Notes under the pieces: model-generated | Database searches by the model: none | Told to the model about the DNA's origin: nothing | What the model saw: the letters and a program-made list of their open reading frames with translations, nothing else | Position numbers and translations under genes: made by a program | NCBI RefSeq assembly: GCF_024436055.1 | Contig: NZ_JANFNH010000001.1 | Location: 372,001-436,000, forward strand | DNA length: 64,000 nucleotides | DNA from: Streptantibioticus rubrisoli | Lineage (GTDB): Bacteria; Actinomycetota; Actinomycetes; Streptomycetales; Streptomycetaceae | Direction: 5' to 3' | In this document: piece by piece, positions 1 through 7,047 of the stretch | How the letters are laid out: the number at the start of each line of letters is the position of its first letter | How positions within the stretch are numbered: position 1 is the stretch's first letter

Positions 1-753
1 GTGTGCGTGCTGAGTGCGGCCTCGTCCCGCTACCCGGAGAGCGTGCGGTCGCACGTCCTCATACCGACGGAGGGGTTCGGGAGCGAGATGCGCGTCGCGC
101 TCGCGCACCGGGGCCTGACCTGGGGCGGGCTGATCCTGCTTCGCGACCGGGGAAACGGACGGTTCTCGGAGGGGGAGGCCCTGTGCACCGAGCGGCTCGC
201 GGGCCCGGTGGCCGCCGCGCTTCGGGAGTTCGTGGCCCGCAAGCCGCTGCGGCCGGGCCGTAACTCGCTGGCCCCGGGCGTGGTCGTCATCGGCCCCGAC
301 GACACGGTCAAGGGGATGACGGCGACGGCGCGCACCTGGCTCGCCAAATTCGTCCCCGAGCATCTGCGGACTGCGGAGGAGGAACTCCCCAATCTCCTGT
401 GGGGCTTCACCTACCACACGCGCCGCACCCACCGGACGGCCCTCAGCCGGATCCCCACGCACACCGGGTGGGTCGCCGCGCACGCGCAGTTCCTCGACGG
501 CACCGACGGCGACATCACGGTCACCTTCCAGCCCGCCCCAGCAGCCCTGCTTTTGCCAGCGGTCTCCACCTGGTACGGGATCACCCCGCGGGAACAGGCC
601 ATCGTCGAGCACCTGCTGAGCGGGCTGCCGACCAAGCACATCGCCCGTCTCCTGGGCATGTCCCCGCACACGGTCGCCGACCACCTTCGGTCCGTCTACC
701 GCAAGACGGGCACGGCTGGGCGCGAGGAACTCATCGCGGGGCTCAGGCAGTAG
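1..753 (+). CDS. LuxR-type HTH transcriptional regulator (possibly 5' truncated)
   Basis: The last ~65 residues form a LuxR/GerE helix-turn-helix: a TPREQAIVEHLLSGLPTKHIA segment is followed by MSPHTVADHLRSVYRKTG, the usual recognition helix and dimerisation turn. The ~180 residues before it resemble no receiver domain that I recognise and may be a degenerate sensor (GAF-like) domain. The open frame begins at the first base of the window, so the true start may lie outside. It is convergent with the radical SAM gene. Only 53 bp separate the two stop codons, and that gap is filled by a 15 bp tandem repeat. Whether it controls the neighbouring peptide-like locus is unknown. Confidence 0.8.
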   Translation: MCVLSAASSRYPESVRSHVLIPTEGFGSEMRVALAHRGLTWGGLILLRDRGNGRFSEGEALCTERLAGPVAAALREFVARKPLRPGRNSLAPGVVVIGPDDTVKGMTATARTWLAKFVPEHLRTAEEELPNLLWGFTYHTRRTHRTALSRIPTHTGWVAAHAQFLDGTDGDITVTFQPAPAALLLPAVSTWYGITPREQAIVEHLLSGLPTKHIARLLGMSPHTVADHLRSVYRKTGTAGREELIAGLRQ

Positions 754-810
754 GGAGCAGCGCCGTAGGGAACAGCCCTGTGGGAAATGGCGCGGTGGGG
801 AGCGGTTCAG
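751..810. repeat. Four degenerate 15-bp tandem repeats between convergent genes
   Basis: Units at 751-765, 766-780, 781-795 and 796-810 share the pattern TRGGRANNGNNNNG. The array overlaps the stop codon of the LuxR gene (751-753) and the last codons of the radical SAM gene on the other strand. No terminator hairpin is obvious here. Confidence 0.6.
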
Positions 811-1967
811 CCGAGCGCCCGCCGCTCAAGGAGGGCGGGGTCCAGTCGGCGGTTCACCCGGTCCACCAGTCCGAGGGCCGTGAGCCGTTCCTCGATGTAC
901 TGCTGTACGGGCCGTACCACCCCGCAGTACGGCAGGCCGGACACGGGGTCGCGCCACCGCTGTTCGGGGGTGGACTCCGCCGCGAAGAATCCGGAGCAGG
1001 AGCCGAAGTAGCGGCAGCCGGTGCAGGTTTGGCGGACCCGCTCCCGCGACTGGCGCAGCGCCTCGCCGAAGGACGGGGAACGGCGCATGGCGGACAGGGA
1101 CTCGGTGAAGATGTCGCCGTGCCGCAGGGCCGGGTCGTACGCATCGCCGTTGGAGTACACGGACCCGTCCGTGTCGACGACCAGGATGGTCTCGCCCTGC
1201 TCCTTGTCGTAGAAGCGCTGTTCCCCCGCGCCGTGCAGGGCGTGCACGACGTTGGCCGCGTAGCTGTCGACCGGTTCGACGGTGATGGAGCTGTCGGAGG
1301 CCAGCCAGCGGTCGGTGAGCGTCTTCAGCGCGGTGACGATCTCCTGCGCCGTGAGCCCGTGCCGGGCCTGCTGCCCCGGGTAGCCGGTCCGGTAGACGGG
1401 CAGCAGCCGGAAGCCGAGGCCCACGTCCTCGAAGAACCGGTGGATCTCCGCGACGTGGGGTGCCGTGGAGCGGGACAGCACGGTGATGCAGCCGAAGTCC
1501 AGGCCCTCGTCCAGCAGGCGCTGCATGTGGGCCAGAACCCGGGGCTGCGCCTGGCGGCCGGCAACGGTCACGCGCTGGCCGCCGACGAGGTCCACCGAGA
1601 CGCCGACGTCGTCGAAGACCTCCCGGATCACAGCGATGTCCTCGTCGGTGAGCCGGTAGAGGTTGGTCTGGACGGAGTTCCCGTAGGGGATCCCGGCGGG
1701 CTCCAGGAACTCCTGCTGGGCCCGCTTGACCTCGCGGTAGAACGCGTGCGGCATCAGCAGGGGCTCCCCGCCGTGCCACACGAAGTCCGCCGTCCGGCCC
1801 GGCTGGTCCGCCAGCCACTCTCCCACGTGCCGGATCATGGTCCTCACCTGCGGCACCGTCATCGCGGTCCGGTCGCCGAGCGACGGGTACTCGTAGCAGT
1901 AGCGGCACCGCAGGTTGCAGAACTTGGACACCTTCACCACGAGTTGCAGGTAGGGCGGCGTCGTCAT
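807..1967 (-). CDS. Radical SAM/SPASM-domain peptide maturase-like enzyme
   Basis: The 386-residue product carries the radical SAM CX3CX2C cluster motif at Cys17, Cys21 and Cys24 (CNLRCRYC), a GGEPLL motif about 60 residues on, and a C-terminal cysteine-rich region (CTGCRYFGSCSGFF, later YCG) typical of SPASM auxiliary Fe-S clusters. Enzymes of this build commonly install thioether, C-C or ether crosslinks in ribosomal peptides. The ATG at 1967 was chosen because it places the cluster motif near the N terminus as in the family; the frame itself stays open much further upstream. The start overlaps the stop of a small gene (1964-2260) by four bases, so the two are probably translationally coupled. 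The substrate is not known. Confidence 0.88.
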   Translation of the reverse strand: MTTPPYLQLVVKVSKFCNLRCRYCYEYPSLGDRTAMTVPQVRTMIRHVGEWLADQPGRTADFVWHGGEPLLMPHAFYREVKRAQQEFLEPAGIPYGNSVQTNLYRLTDEDIAVIREVFDDVGVSVDLVGGQRVTVAGRQAQPRVLAHMQRLLDEGLDFGCITVLSRSTAPHVAEIHRFFEDVGLGFRLLPVYRTGYPGQQARHGLTAQEIVTALKTLTDRWLASDSSITVEPVDSYAANVVHALHGAGEQRFYDKEQGETILVVDTDGSVYSNGDAYDPALRHGDIFTESLSAMRRSPSFGEALRQSRERVRQTCTGCRYFGSCSGFFAAESTPEQRWRDPVSGLPYCGVVRPVQQYIEERLTALGLVDRVNRRLDPALLERRALG

Positions 1968-2260
1968 GCGGGCCCTGGGCCGAGGGCCGACCTCAGCCGG
2001 AGGAAGGCGTCCGTGATCCGGGACCCGCCCCGTGGCCGCCGCGCACCGCCGCCCTGCGCGACGCGCCGGGCCCCGGGCGGCCCACTGTCCCCGAACCTCT
2101 CGTGCCACCCGGGCCCGTTGCCGGGCCCCTCGACCCAGAAGTCCGGGTAGGCGGGCCACCCGCCCTCGGTGCGCGGCTGCATCGCGAGCAGCCGTACGTA
2201 CGCGCTGCGGGAGGCCGCGGGCTGCGGGGCGTCTGGTCCTTCGGGTTCCGCACCGGCCAT
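1964..2260 (-). CDS. Small aromatic-rich protein coupled to the radical SAM gene (possible precursor peptide)
   Basis: This 98-residue protein is unrecognised. It begins at an ATG preceded by GAGGAGAG at good spacing and ends in a four-base overlap with the radical SAM start. The middle is rich in Trp, Tyr and Phe embedded in Gly/Pro (GGWPAYPDFWVEGPGNGPGW, then HERFGD), and the C-terminal third is basic. The position, size and aromatic core fit a substrate of a crosslinking radical SAM enzyme. Motifs such as YPD and FGD resemble aromatic-X-Asp triplets used by cyclophane-forming enzymes, but that is inference. It could instead be a leader-binding partner protein. Confidence 0.6.
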   Translation of the reverse strand: MAGAEPEGPDAPQPAASRSAYVRLLAMQPRTEGGWPAYPDFWVEGPGNGPGWHERFGDSGPPGARRVAQGGGARRPRGGSRITDAFLRLRSALGPGPA

Positions 2261-2341
2261 GCCGACCACTCTCCTCGCTCCATGTCGTCGGTGGTGTTTC
2301 CCTCCGGGTTCCAGGTAATGCAGCGGGAAAGGATTCGCCAA

Positions 2342-2360
2342 CCCCCCAATATTCGGGGGG
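2342..2360. promoter_or_regulatory. Palindrome in the divergent promoter region of the radical SAM locus
   Basis: A C6-AATATTC-G6 near-palindrome sits in the 182 bp between the two divergently read units (2260 leftwards, 2443 rightwards). It is AT-centred in otherwise very GC-rich DNA, so it is a plausible shared operator. No regulator can be assigned. Confidence 0.4.
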
Positions 2361-2442
2361 TGCTGAGGACCACGGCCCGGCGTGACACTGGTCGCCCGGT
2401 CCGGCATTCGGCTCCGGACCACGATGGACGGGAGAGTCCGTG

Positions 2443-3186
2443 ATGACTGCCTCAGCATCGGCCGCCACGGCCCGGAGCGTGGACGTGGTGACCCTCCCGC
2501 CCGATGCCGCGGGGGTGGCGGACGGCGGCATGCTGCCGCCCGCGGGATCGGTGGTGCTCTGCGTGGGGGACGCCGCGGCGTCCTCGTGGCAGCAGCTCCG
2601 CGAGGCCGCGCTGCGCGGCGACTGGCAGGCTCTGCGGGACGCACCCGTTCCCGCACCGCCCGCGCCCGGTACCCGGCTGGTTGCCGCGTCGCCCTTGTTC
2701 GACCTGCTCTGCGCGGGCCACACGGTGGCGCGCGATCTGGCGCTTCCGCACGGCTGCCCGTTCCGGACGGTGACCTTCCCGTACACCGGCGGCCCGATCC
2801 GGGATGCGGACTTCCGTATCGTCGAGCACCCCGGCCGGGACGTGCCCGCGGTCGCGACGAGCTATCTCCTCCTGCGCCGCGCGCCGGAACTGACGCCGCT
2901 GGAGCGCCGGTTGCTCGAAAGCGTCGGTCCCGATGAGCGGCATCTCCACATGGGGCCGCGGGAACCGTGCCAGACGATCACGACGATGAACGTCATCACC
3001 AACAACATCGCGGCTGCGGCACAGGCCGCCGTCGACTGCAAGCACGGACGCGGCGGGTGCGGCATGAGCGAGAGCGACACGGTGCTGTCGGAGGCCGAGA
3101 TCGAGGAGATCACGGGAGGGGCGGACGGACCCGCGGCCTCGGTGGCCGACCTGCTCGCCACGCGCCGACGCCACTTCTCCCGCTAG
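2443..3186 (+). CDS. Unrecognised 247-residue protein with a double-glycine leader-like C-terminal tail
   Basis: The ATG at 2443 is chosen over the GTG at 2440 because GGAGAG at 2431-2436 then has a six-base spacer. Residues 1-175 resemble no family I know. They are followed by an Asn/Ala-rich, Cys-bounded stretch (MNVITNNIAAAAQAAVDC) and a short Cys/Gly segment. The end holds TVLSEAEIEEITGG followed by 21 residues. The LSxxEIExITGG pattern is what RiPP leader peptides look like just before their GG cleavage site. An in-frame ATG at 3064 would give a stand-alone 40-residue peptide carrying only this tail, but its ribosome site is weak. It may be a large precursor, a fusion of a partner protein to a leader, or a scaffold. 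Confidence 0.6.
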   Translation: MTASASAATARSVDVVTLPPDAAGVADGGMLPPAGSVVLCVGDAAASSWQQLREAALRGDWQALRDAPVPAPPAPGTRLVAASPLFDLLCAGHTVARDLALPHGCPFRTVTFPYTGGPIRDADFRIVEHPGRDVPAVATSYLLLRRAPELTPLERRLLESVGPDERHLHMGPREPCQTITTMNVITNNIAAAAQAAVDCKHGRGGCGMSESDTVLSEAEIEEITGGADGPAASVADLLATRRRHFSR

Positions 3187-3196
3187 CGGATGCCCC

Positions 3197-3856
3197 GTGG
3201 GATCCGTCCTCGTGGCCGTCGTCCTGGCGCTGTGGCTGCTGCTGACCGTGGTGGGGGCGCTGCCCCGGACCGGCGGCGCGCTCCGGAAGCGGATCCCCGC
3301 CTGGTTCGCCCCGCTGCTGCCGTCCTGGACGTTCTTCGCGCCGAACCCGGCGACGAAGGACAAGGTGCAGATGTACCGGGACATCCTCGCCAACGGCTCC
3401 GTCAGCCCCCTGCGCCTGGTCCTGCCAGAAGGCGGGGCGCGGGGCCGGGCGGGCAAGGCGCTGTTCGACGCCGCCTCGCACCTGACGCAGGGGGCCGCGA
3501 GGGGCCGGGAGGAGGAGCCGGACACGCGGGTCCGGGACGCCCGGCTGATGATCGGCACCCCGTATCTGCTGCTGCTCAACCGGGCCGCCGCGGCGCCGCA
3601 CGACGCGGCCGCCGTCGCCTTCGAGTTCGTCATCGTCCACGCCAGCCTGCGGGAGGAGGATCCGCAGGTGGTCTTCGTCTCGGCGGTGCACCGTCTGGAG
3701 ACGGCCGTCGGCCGCGCGCAGCCGGGGATGTGGGAGCCCGGCGCGCCGGAGCCCAGCGCACGTAAGCCCAGTGCGCGTGAGCCCGGTGAGCAGCCGACCG
3801 CCACCGGGGAGGCCGGGCCGCGCCGGGTCGGCGCACGGAAAGGGACCCGATGCTGA
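3197..3856 (+). CDS. DUF5819/SdpA-like membrane-anchored protein (FFAPNP motif)
   Basis: An N-terminal membrane helix (residues ~3-22) is followed by LPSWTFFAPNPATKD. A W-x-FFAPNP signature after one membrane helix is what I associate with DUF5819 and SdpA-like proteins, which are encoded beside HTTM/SdpB-like membrane proteins. The C-terminal ~45 residues are a low-complexity Pro/Glu/Arg tail of repeated EP-x-x-PSARKPSAREP character. The 3' end overlaps the HTTM gene by seven bases, indicating coupled expression. SdpA and SdpB are needed for maturation of the SdpC toxin in Bacillus; a parallel role here is inference from context. The GTG start at 3197 has only a poor Shine-Dalgarno sequence. 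Confidence 0.6.
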   Translation: MGSVLVAVVLALWLLLTVVGALPRTGGALRKRIPAWFAPLLPSWTFFAPNPATKDKVQMYRDILANGSVSPLRLVLPEGGARGRAGKALFDAASHLTQGAARGREEEPDTRVRDARLMIGTPYLLLLNRAAAAPHDAAAVAFEFVIVHASLREEDPQVVFVSAVHRLETAVGRAQPGMWEPGAPEPSARKPSAREPGEQPTATGEAGPRRVGARKGTRC

Positions 3857-4677
3857 ACGAGACCGTCATGCTGCACGGGACCATCACACTGACCGAGACC
3901 GGGGCAGCCCGGGCGATCCTGGCCGTCGCTGGCAGCGGGCTGGCGGTGTCGGCGGCGCGTGATCTGCGCCAGGCCCGCGAGTTCGGCGAGGGCGGCGCGC
4001 TGGCGTGGTCCGTGGTCGGGGCGCACCCGCACCGCTGCCCGGCCGTGGTGCGCGGGCTCTTCGTCTGGGAGCGGTACCGAGCGGTGCTGGCCGTCCAGTG
4101 CGCGGCGGGCCTCGCCGCCCCGGTCGTGGCGGCGCTGTCCACAGGTGGCTCCGCCGTGCTCGCCTGTCTGCTGCTGTCCACCCTGCTGCTGGGTCTGCAC
4201 CGCAGTGACTTCGGCACCGACGGGGCGGACCAGATGGCCGCCCTGTGCCTGCTCACCGCCGCCGTGACGCTGATCACCGGCGGCACGGTCGGCCGCCTCT
4301 GCCTCGCCTTCCTCGCTGGCCAGTTGGTGCTGAGCTATCTGATCGCCGGGGTGGCGAAGGCGGTCTCGCCGATGTGGCGCGACGGCTCGTGCCTCGCGCA
4401 GATCCTCTCCACCCGGGCCTATGGTTCGCCCCGGGTGGCCGCGGCCCTGCGCGCCCGGCCACACCTGGGGTTCCTGCTCGCGTGGGGCGTCATGGCGCTG
4501 GAGGTGACGTTCTGGCTCACCCTGGTCCTGCCGGAGGCCCCGCGCTGGGGGTTCCTCGCCGCCGGTGCGGTGATGCACCTCGGCATCGCGGTCACCATGG
4601 GGCTGAGCACGTTCGTCTTCGCCTTCACCGGGGCGTACCCGGCTCTGCTGTTCACGGCCGCGGCGCTCACCGGGTGA
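3850..4677 (+). CDS. HTTM/SdpB-like multispan membrane protein
   Basis: The 275-residue product is strongly hydrophobic with about seven predicted membrane spans. It shows features of the HTTM (horizontally transferred transmembrane, vitamin-K-carboxylase-like) family: a charged FVWERYRAV segment, a long central helix pair around LSYLIAGVAKAVSPMWRDGS, and a late helix containing an MHLGIAVTMGLSTF segment. The K-x-W/R-DG motif following a YLIAGVAK helix is common in SdpB-type proteins. It overlaps the upstream FFAPNP protein gene by seven bases and ends the rightward unit. Function inferred from family and context: maturation, export or immunity for the peptide of this locus. Confidence 0.65.
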   Translation: MLNETVMLHGTITLTETGAARAILAVAGSGLAVSAARDLRQAREFGEGGALAWSVVGAHPHRCPAVVRGLFVWERYRAVLAVQCAAGLAAPVVAALSTGGSAVLACLLLSTLLLGLHRSDFGTDGADQMAALCLLTAAVTLITGGTVGRLCLAFLAGQLVLSYLIAGVAKAVSPMWRDGSCLAQILSTRAYGSPRVAAALRARPHLGFLLAWGVMALEVTFWLTLVLPEAPRWGFLAAGAVMHLGIAVTMGLSTFVFAFTGAYPALLFTAAALTG

Positions 4678-4743
4678 GCGGCGGGCGGCGCGGGGGCCGT
4701 CGTCCGAACCGTGCCGACCGGGCGGCGGACCCGGACGGCACCC

Positions 4744-4808
4744 GGCCGTCGGAGCCTGAGCGGCCGGACTGGAGACCGGCCGTCGGAGCCTGAGCGGCGA
4801 GACTGGAG
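4744..4808. repeat. Two-copy direct repeat downstream of the HTTM gene
   Basis: A 21 bp identical unit (beginning GGCCGTCGGAGCC) occurs at 4744-4764 and 4778-4798, period 34 bp. Similarity continues a further ~10 bp. The interval 4678-4909 holds no recognisable gene. Confidence 0.7.
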
Positions 4809-4909
4809 CCCGGACACGTCACCCCCGCCGGACTGACCGGGTAGGCCGGACCGGCACCACCCGGGCGTCCACGAGCGGCGGCCCTGGTTCGGGGCAGCCG
4901 CCGAATCCC

Positions 4910-5272
4910 CTACTTGCGGGCCAGCGCGTCCCGTACCGCCTCTTCGGTGCGGGCCACCGACGCGGTGCCGTCGTCGGCGGTGATGATCGGGCGCTGGATG
5001 AGCCGGGGGTGCGCGGCCAGCGCCTCGATCCAGCGGTCGCGTCCGGCCGCGTCCCGCGGCCAGTCCTTCAGGCCCAGCTCCTTGGCGTCCGGCTCCTGGG
5101 TGCGGGTGATGTCCCAGGGCTCCAGGCCCAGCCTGTCCAGGACCTCGCGCAGCTCCTGGGCGCTGGGCGGATCCTCCAGGTAGCGGCGGACGGTGTAGTC
5201 GGCGCCCGCTTCGTCCAGCAGGTTGATCGCCGATCGGCACTTGGAGCAGGCGGGGTTGATCCAGATTTCCAT
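4910..5272 (-). CDS. ArsC/Spx-family thioredoxin-fold reductase
   Basis: A 120-residue protein of the ArsC (YffB/Spx) family: MEIWINPACSKCRSAINLL gives the N-terminal CX2C in the glutaredoxin position, followed by the RRYLEDPPSAQELREVLDRL helix and the RPIITADDGTASVAR segment, where arsenate reductases have their conserved RP-I motif. It is likely an arsenate reductase or a related disulfide reductase; substrate specificity cannot be told from sequence. The ATG at 5272 (after AGGG) is preferred over a GTG two codons upstream. It is divergent from the ArsR-type regulator at 5358, a pairing often seen for arsenic genes, although that regulator's operon partner is not an arsenic gene. Confidence 0.82.
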   Translation of the reverse strand: MEIWINPACSKCRSAINLLDEAGADYTVRRYLEDPPSAQELREVLDRLGLEPWDITRTQEPDAKELGLKDWPRDAAGRDRWIEALAAHPRLIQRPIITADDGTASVARTEEAVRDALARK

Positions 5273-5305
5273 GGGCACACCCTAGACGCCCGGCCTCCGG
5301 CACTC

Positions 5306-5357
5306 GACGCGTCGGAAATCTTTGACGCGTCGGGATTTTCCGACGTATGGTGGCGCC
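5306..5357 (+). promoter_or_regulatory. Promoter and operator of the ArsR/SRPBCC operon, probably leaderless
   Basis: TTGACG (5322-5327) and TATGGT (5346-5351) are spaced 18 bp. The expected transcription start falls at about the GTG start codon (5358), and no Shine-Dalgarno sequence is present. Overlapping this promoter are a direct repeat GACGCGTCGG (5306-5315 and 5324-5333) and an inverted pair CGTCGGAAA (5309-5317) / TTTCCGACG (5337-5345), a likely autoregulatory ArsR site. Confidence 0.6.
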
Positions 5358-5669
5358 GTGCCGACAGACGTCTTCAGCGCACTGTCCAACCCCGTGCGCC
5401 GCAAGCTGCTCGAATCACTGCGCGAGGGACCGCGCGCGGTCAACGACCTGGCCAGCCAGTTCTCGTTGAGCCGCCCAGCGGTCTCCGAGCACCTGCAGGT
5501 GCTGCGCCACGCCCACCTCGTACGGGAGGAGCCGAGGGGCCGCCAGCGGTACTACCACCTCGTGGCGGAGCCCCTCGCGCAGGTGCAGGAATGGCTGCAC
5601 CCCTTTGAGCACTACTGGCGCGAACGCATGCGCTCGCTGCGCGACCTACTCGACGAGGAGAACCCGTGA
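5358..5669 (+). CDS. ArsR-family winged-helix regulator
   Basis: The 103-residue product starts MPTDVFSALSNPVRRKLLESL and carries the ArsR winged helix with recognition helix SRPAVSEHLQVLRHAHLV and wing RGRQRYYHL. No cysteine pair typical of As(III)-sensing ArsR proteins is visible, so metal sensing is doubtful; this build matches the subgroup paired with SRPBCC/AHSA1 proteins. It overlaps the SRPBCC gene by four bases (GTGA). The GTG at 5358 is preferred because it coincides with the expected transcription start of the promoter just upstream. Confidence 0.88.
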   Translation: MPTDVFSALSNPVRRKLLESLREGPRAVNDLASQFSLSRPAVSEHLQVLRHAHLVREEPRGRQRYYHLVAEPLAQVQEWLHPFEHYWRERMRSLRDLLDEENP

Positions 5670-6079
5670 CCGACCCCGCTGTCATCCACTGCGACCAGTT
5701 CCTGGCCCATCCGCCCGCCGTGGTGTGGCGGGCGCTGACCGATCCGCAGTGGCACGCCCGCTGGTGGGCGGCGGGCGACGTCAGGCCCGTGGTCGGCCAC
5801 CGCTTCACCCTGGACATGGGGCCCTGGGGACACCAGCCGTGTGAGGTGATCGCGGTGGAGCCCGAGCGGCTGCTGCGCTACAGCTTCGCCGAGGGCTCGC
5901 TGGACACCACCATCACCTGGCGGCTGGAACCCGAGGGCAACGGCACCCGCCTGTTCCTCGAACACGCCGGATTCGACCTTGACTCGCCCATGGGCAAGCA
6001 GGCGTTCGACGGCATGGGCGGCGGCTGGCCCGGTGTGCTGCGCGGCATCGGCCCGGCACTGGATGGCCTGACGGCCTGA
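5666..6079 (+). CDS. SRPBCC/AHSA1-family protein
   Basis: A 137-residue START-like protein. FLAHPPAVVWRALTDPQWHARWW is the typical first helix region of the AHSA1 (SRPBCC) family, followed by the alternating strands RFTLDMGPWG, EVIAVEPERLLRYSF and TITWRLEPEGNGTRLFLEHAGF. These domains bind hydrophobic ligands, and when coupled to an ArsR regulator as here they form a common two-gene module of unknown ligand. The GTG start overlaps the regulator stop codon, implying translational coupling. Confidence 0.85.
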   Translation: MTDPAVIHCDQFLAHPPAVVWRALTDPQWHARWWAAGDVRPVVGHRFTLDMGPWGHQPCEVIAVEPERLLRYSFAEGSLDTTITWRLEPEGNGTRLFLEHAGFDLDSPMGKQAFDGMGGGWPGVLRGIGPALDGLTA

Positions 6080-6162
6080 GAGATCGCCTTGGGTGACCGG
6101 CTGGCCCGACCAAGTCCCGCCGGACACGCCCTGAGCAGGTCGGGCGATGTCCGCTGCGGCTC

Positions 6163-6232
6163 GGTGGCGCCCTGAAGGGGCGCGGGGCTGTGTTCATGTG
6201 CGGCTCCGGCGCGTGGGCGCGACCACCCACCA
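6163..6232. repeat. Probable dispersed Streptomyces intergenic repeat
   Basis: The stretch holds a small hairpin (GCGCCC-TGAAG-GGGCGC) followed by GCGGGGCTG, GTGCGGCTCCGGCGCGTGG and GCGCGACCACCCACC. I recall this wording as a frequent intergenic repeat in Streptomyces genomes. It could also act as a weak terminator for the SRPBCC operon and the convergent nucleotidyltransferase gene. The identification is from memory. Confidence 0.45.
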
Positions 6233-6281
6233 TGGCGCCGCGGACGATCGACGGCACATCGCCGCACTCCCAGCGGACCGC

Positions 6282-6947
6282 TCAGTTCCTCGCGTACAGC
6301 GCGGCGCGCACCGTGCGCAGCCAGGCTTCGGCGGCGGCCTCGTCGGGGGCCTCGGGCAGGGCGCCCGGACGGGCGAACCGGTCCTCGGCGCGGGACAGCA
6401 GCGGCAGCGCGTGGTCCGGTTCCGCGGCGATGCGCACCCCCAGGGCGCGGACCCGGTCGGGGTCGGCGAGCCGGATGGTCAGGTGCCCGGTGCGGTGGAG
6501 TTCCGCGCCCTGTTCCAGCAGCCGCACCAGGTGCCGGGCGTGCTTCTCGGAGCGCTTGCGGCCTTGCGCGCCCGCCCGCGCCCGCAGCTTCCGGAACTGC
6601 TGGGCGGCGTAACCGAGATACGAGTCGCGCACCGCCCCCGCCGACAGAAACGCCCGGCGGATGCCGATCAGTTCGTCCCCGAGCGCGGTGCGCACCTCGT
6701 ACAACTCGTCCGGCAGCCAGATGAGTTCGGTCACCGTCGGGTTGCCGCTCAGCGCGAGGCGGCAGTACTTGGCCGCCTCGTGCAGGGTGCGGTCGGGCCT
6801 GGTGGTGACATGGGACTCCGCCGGGCGGCGCAGGCCGTGGAACGCCACGGTGGGCGCGGCGAAGACGCCGAGCCGGTCGATGTCGGACCCCTCGTGGGCC
6901 AGGCCGTACGCGGTGGAGCCGACGGTGCCGGACAACAGGACGTGCAT
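6282..6947 (-). CDS. Predicted nucleotidyltransferase (YcgL/COG3541-like)
   Basis: The N terminus MHVLLSGTVGSTAYGLAHEGSDIDRLGVFAAP carries the pol-beta nucleotidyltransferase signature GS-x-AYG followed by SD-x-D-x-x-G. The rest (SHVTTRPDRTLHEAAKYCRLALSGNPTVTELIWLP) matches the COG3541 family of predicted nucleotidyltransferases. Biological substrate unknown. The 221-residue length fits a single-domain version. It is followed on the same strand side by a cupin gene about 100 bp upstream, but no operon link is certain. Confidence 0.8.
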   Translation of the reverse strand: MHVLLSGTVGSTAYGLAHEGSDIDRLGVFAAPTVAFHGLRRPAESHVTTRPDRTLHEAAKYCRLALSGNPTVTELIWLPDELYEVRTALGDELIGIRRAFLSAGAVRDSYLGYAAQQFRKLRARAGAQGRKRSEKHARHLVRLLEQGAELHRTGHLTIRLADPDRVRALGVRIAAEPDHALPLLSRAEDRFARPGALPEAPDEAAAEAWLRTVRAALYARN

Positions 6948-7047
6948 GGTGCTCCGTTGCGGGTCGATGGGCAGGAGGAGTAAGACGACCCAGGCGCGCG
7001 AATGGTTGCGCCGTTGGCCGTACCTCCTGCCACGCCCTCGCCGGAGG

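Noticed and set aside
399-2150. Long plus-strand open frame antisense to the radical SAM gene
   Set aside because: The opposite strand encodes a clear radical SAM/SPASM protein with cluster motifs; this frame has no motif and is a high-GC shadow.
2452-4578. 708-codon minus-strand frame across the HTTM locus
   Set aside because: It is antisense to three plus-strand genes with good features; its composition is Arg/Gly/Pro-rich and it has no domain.
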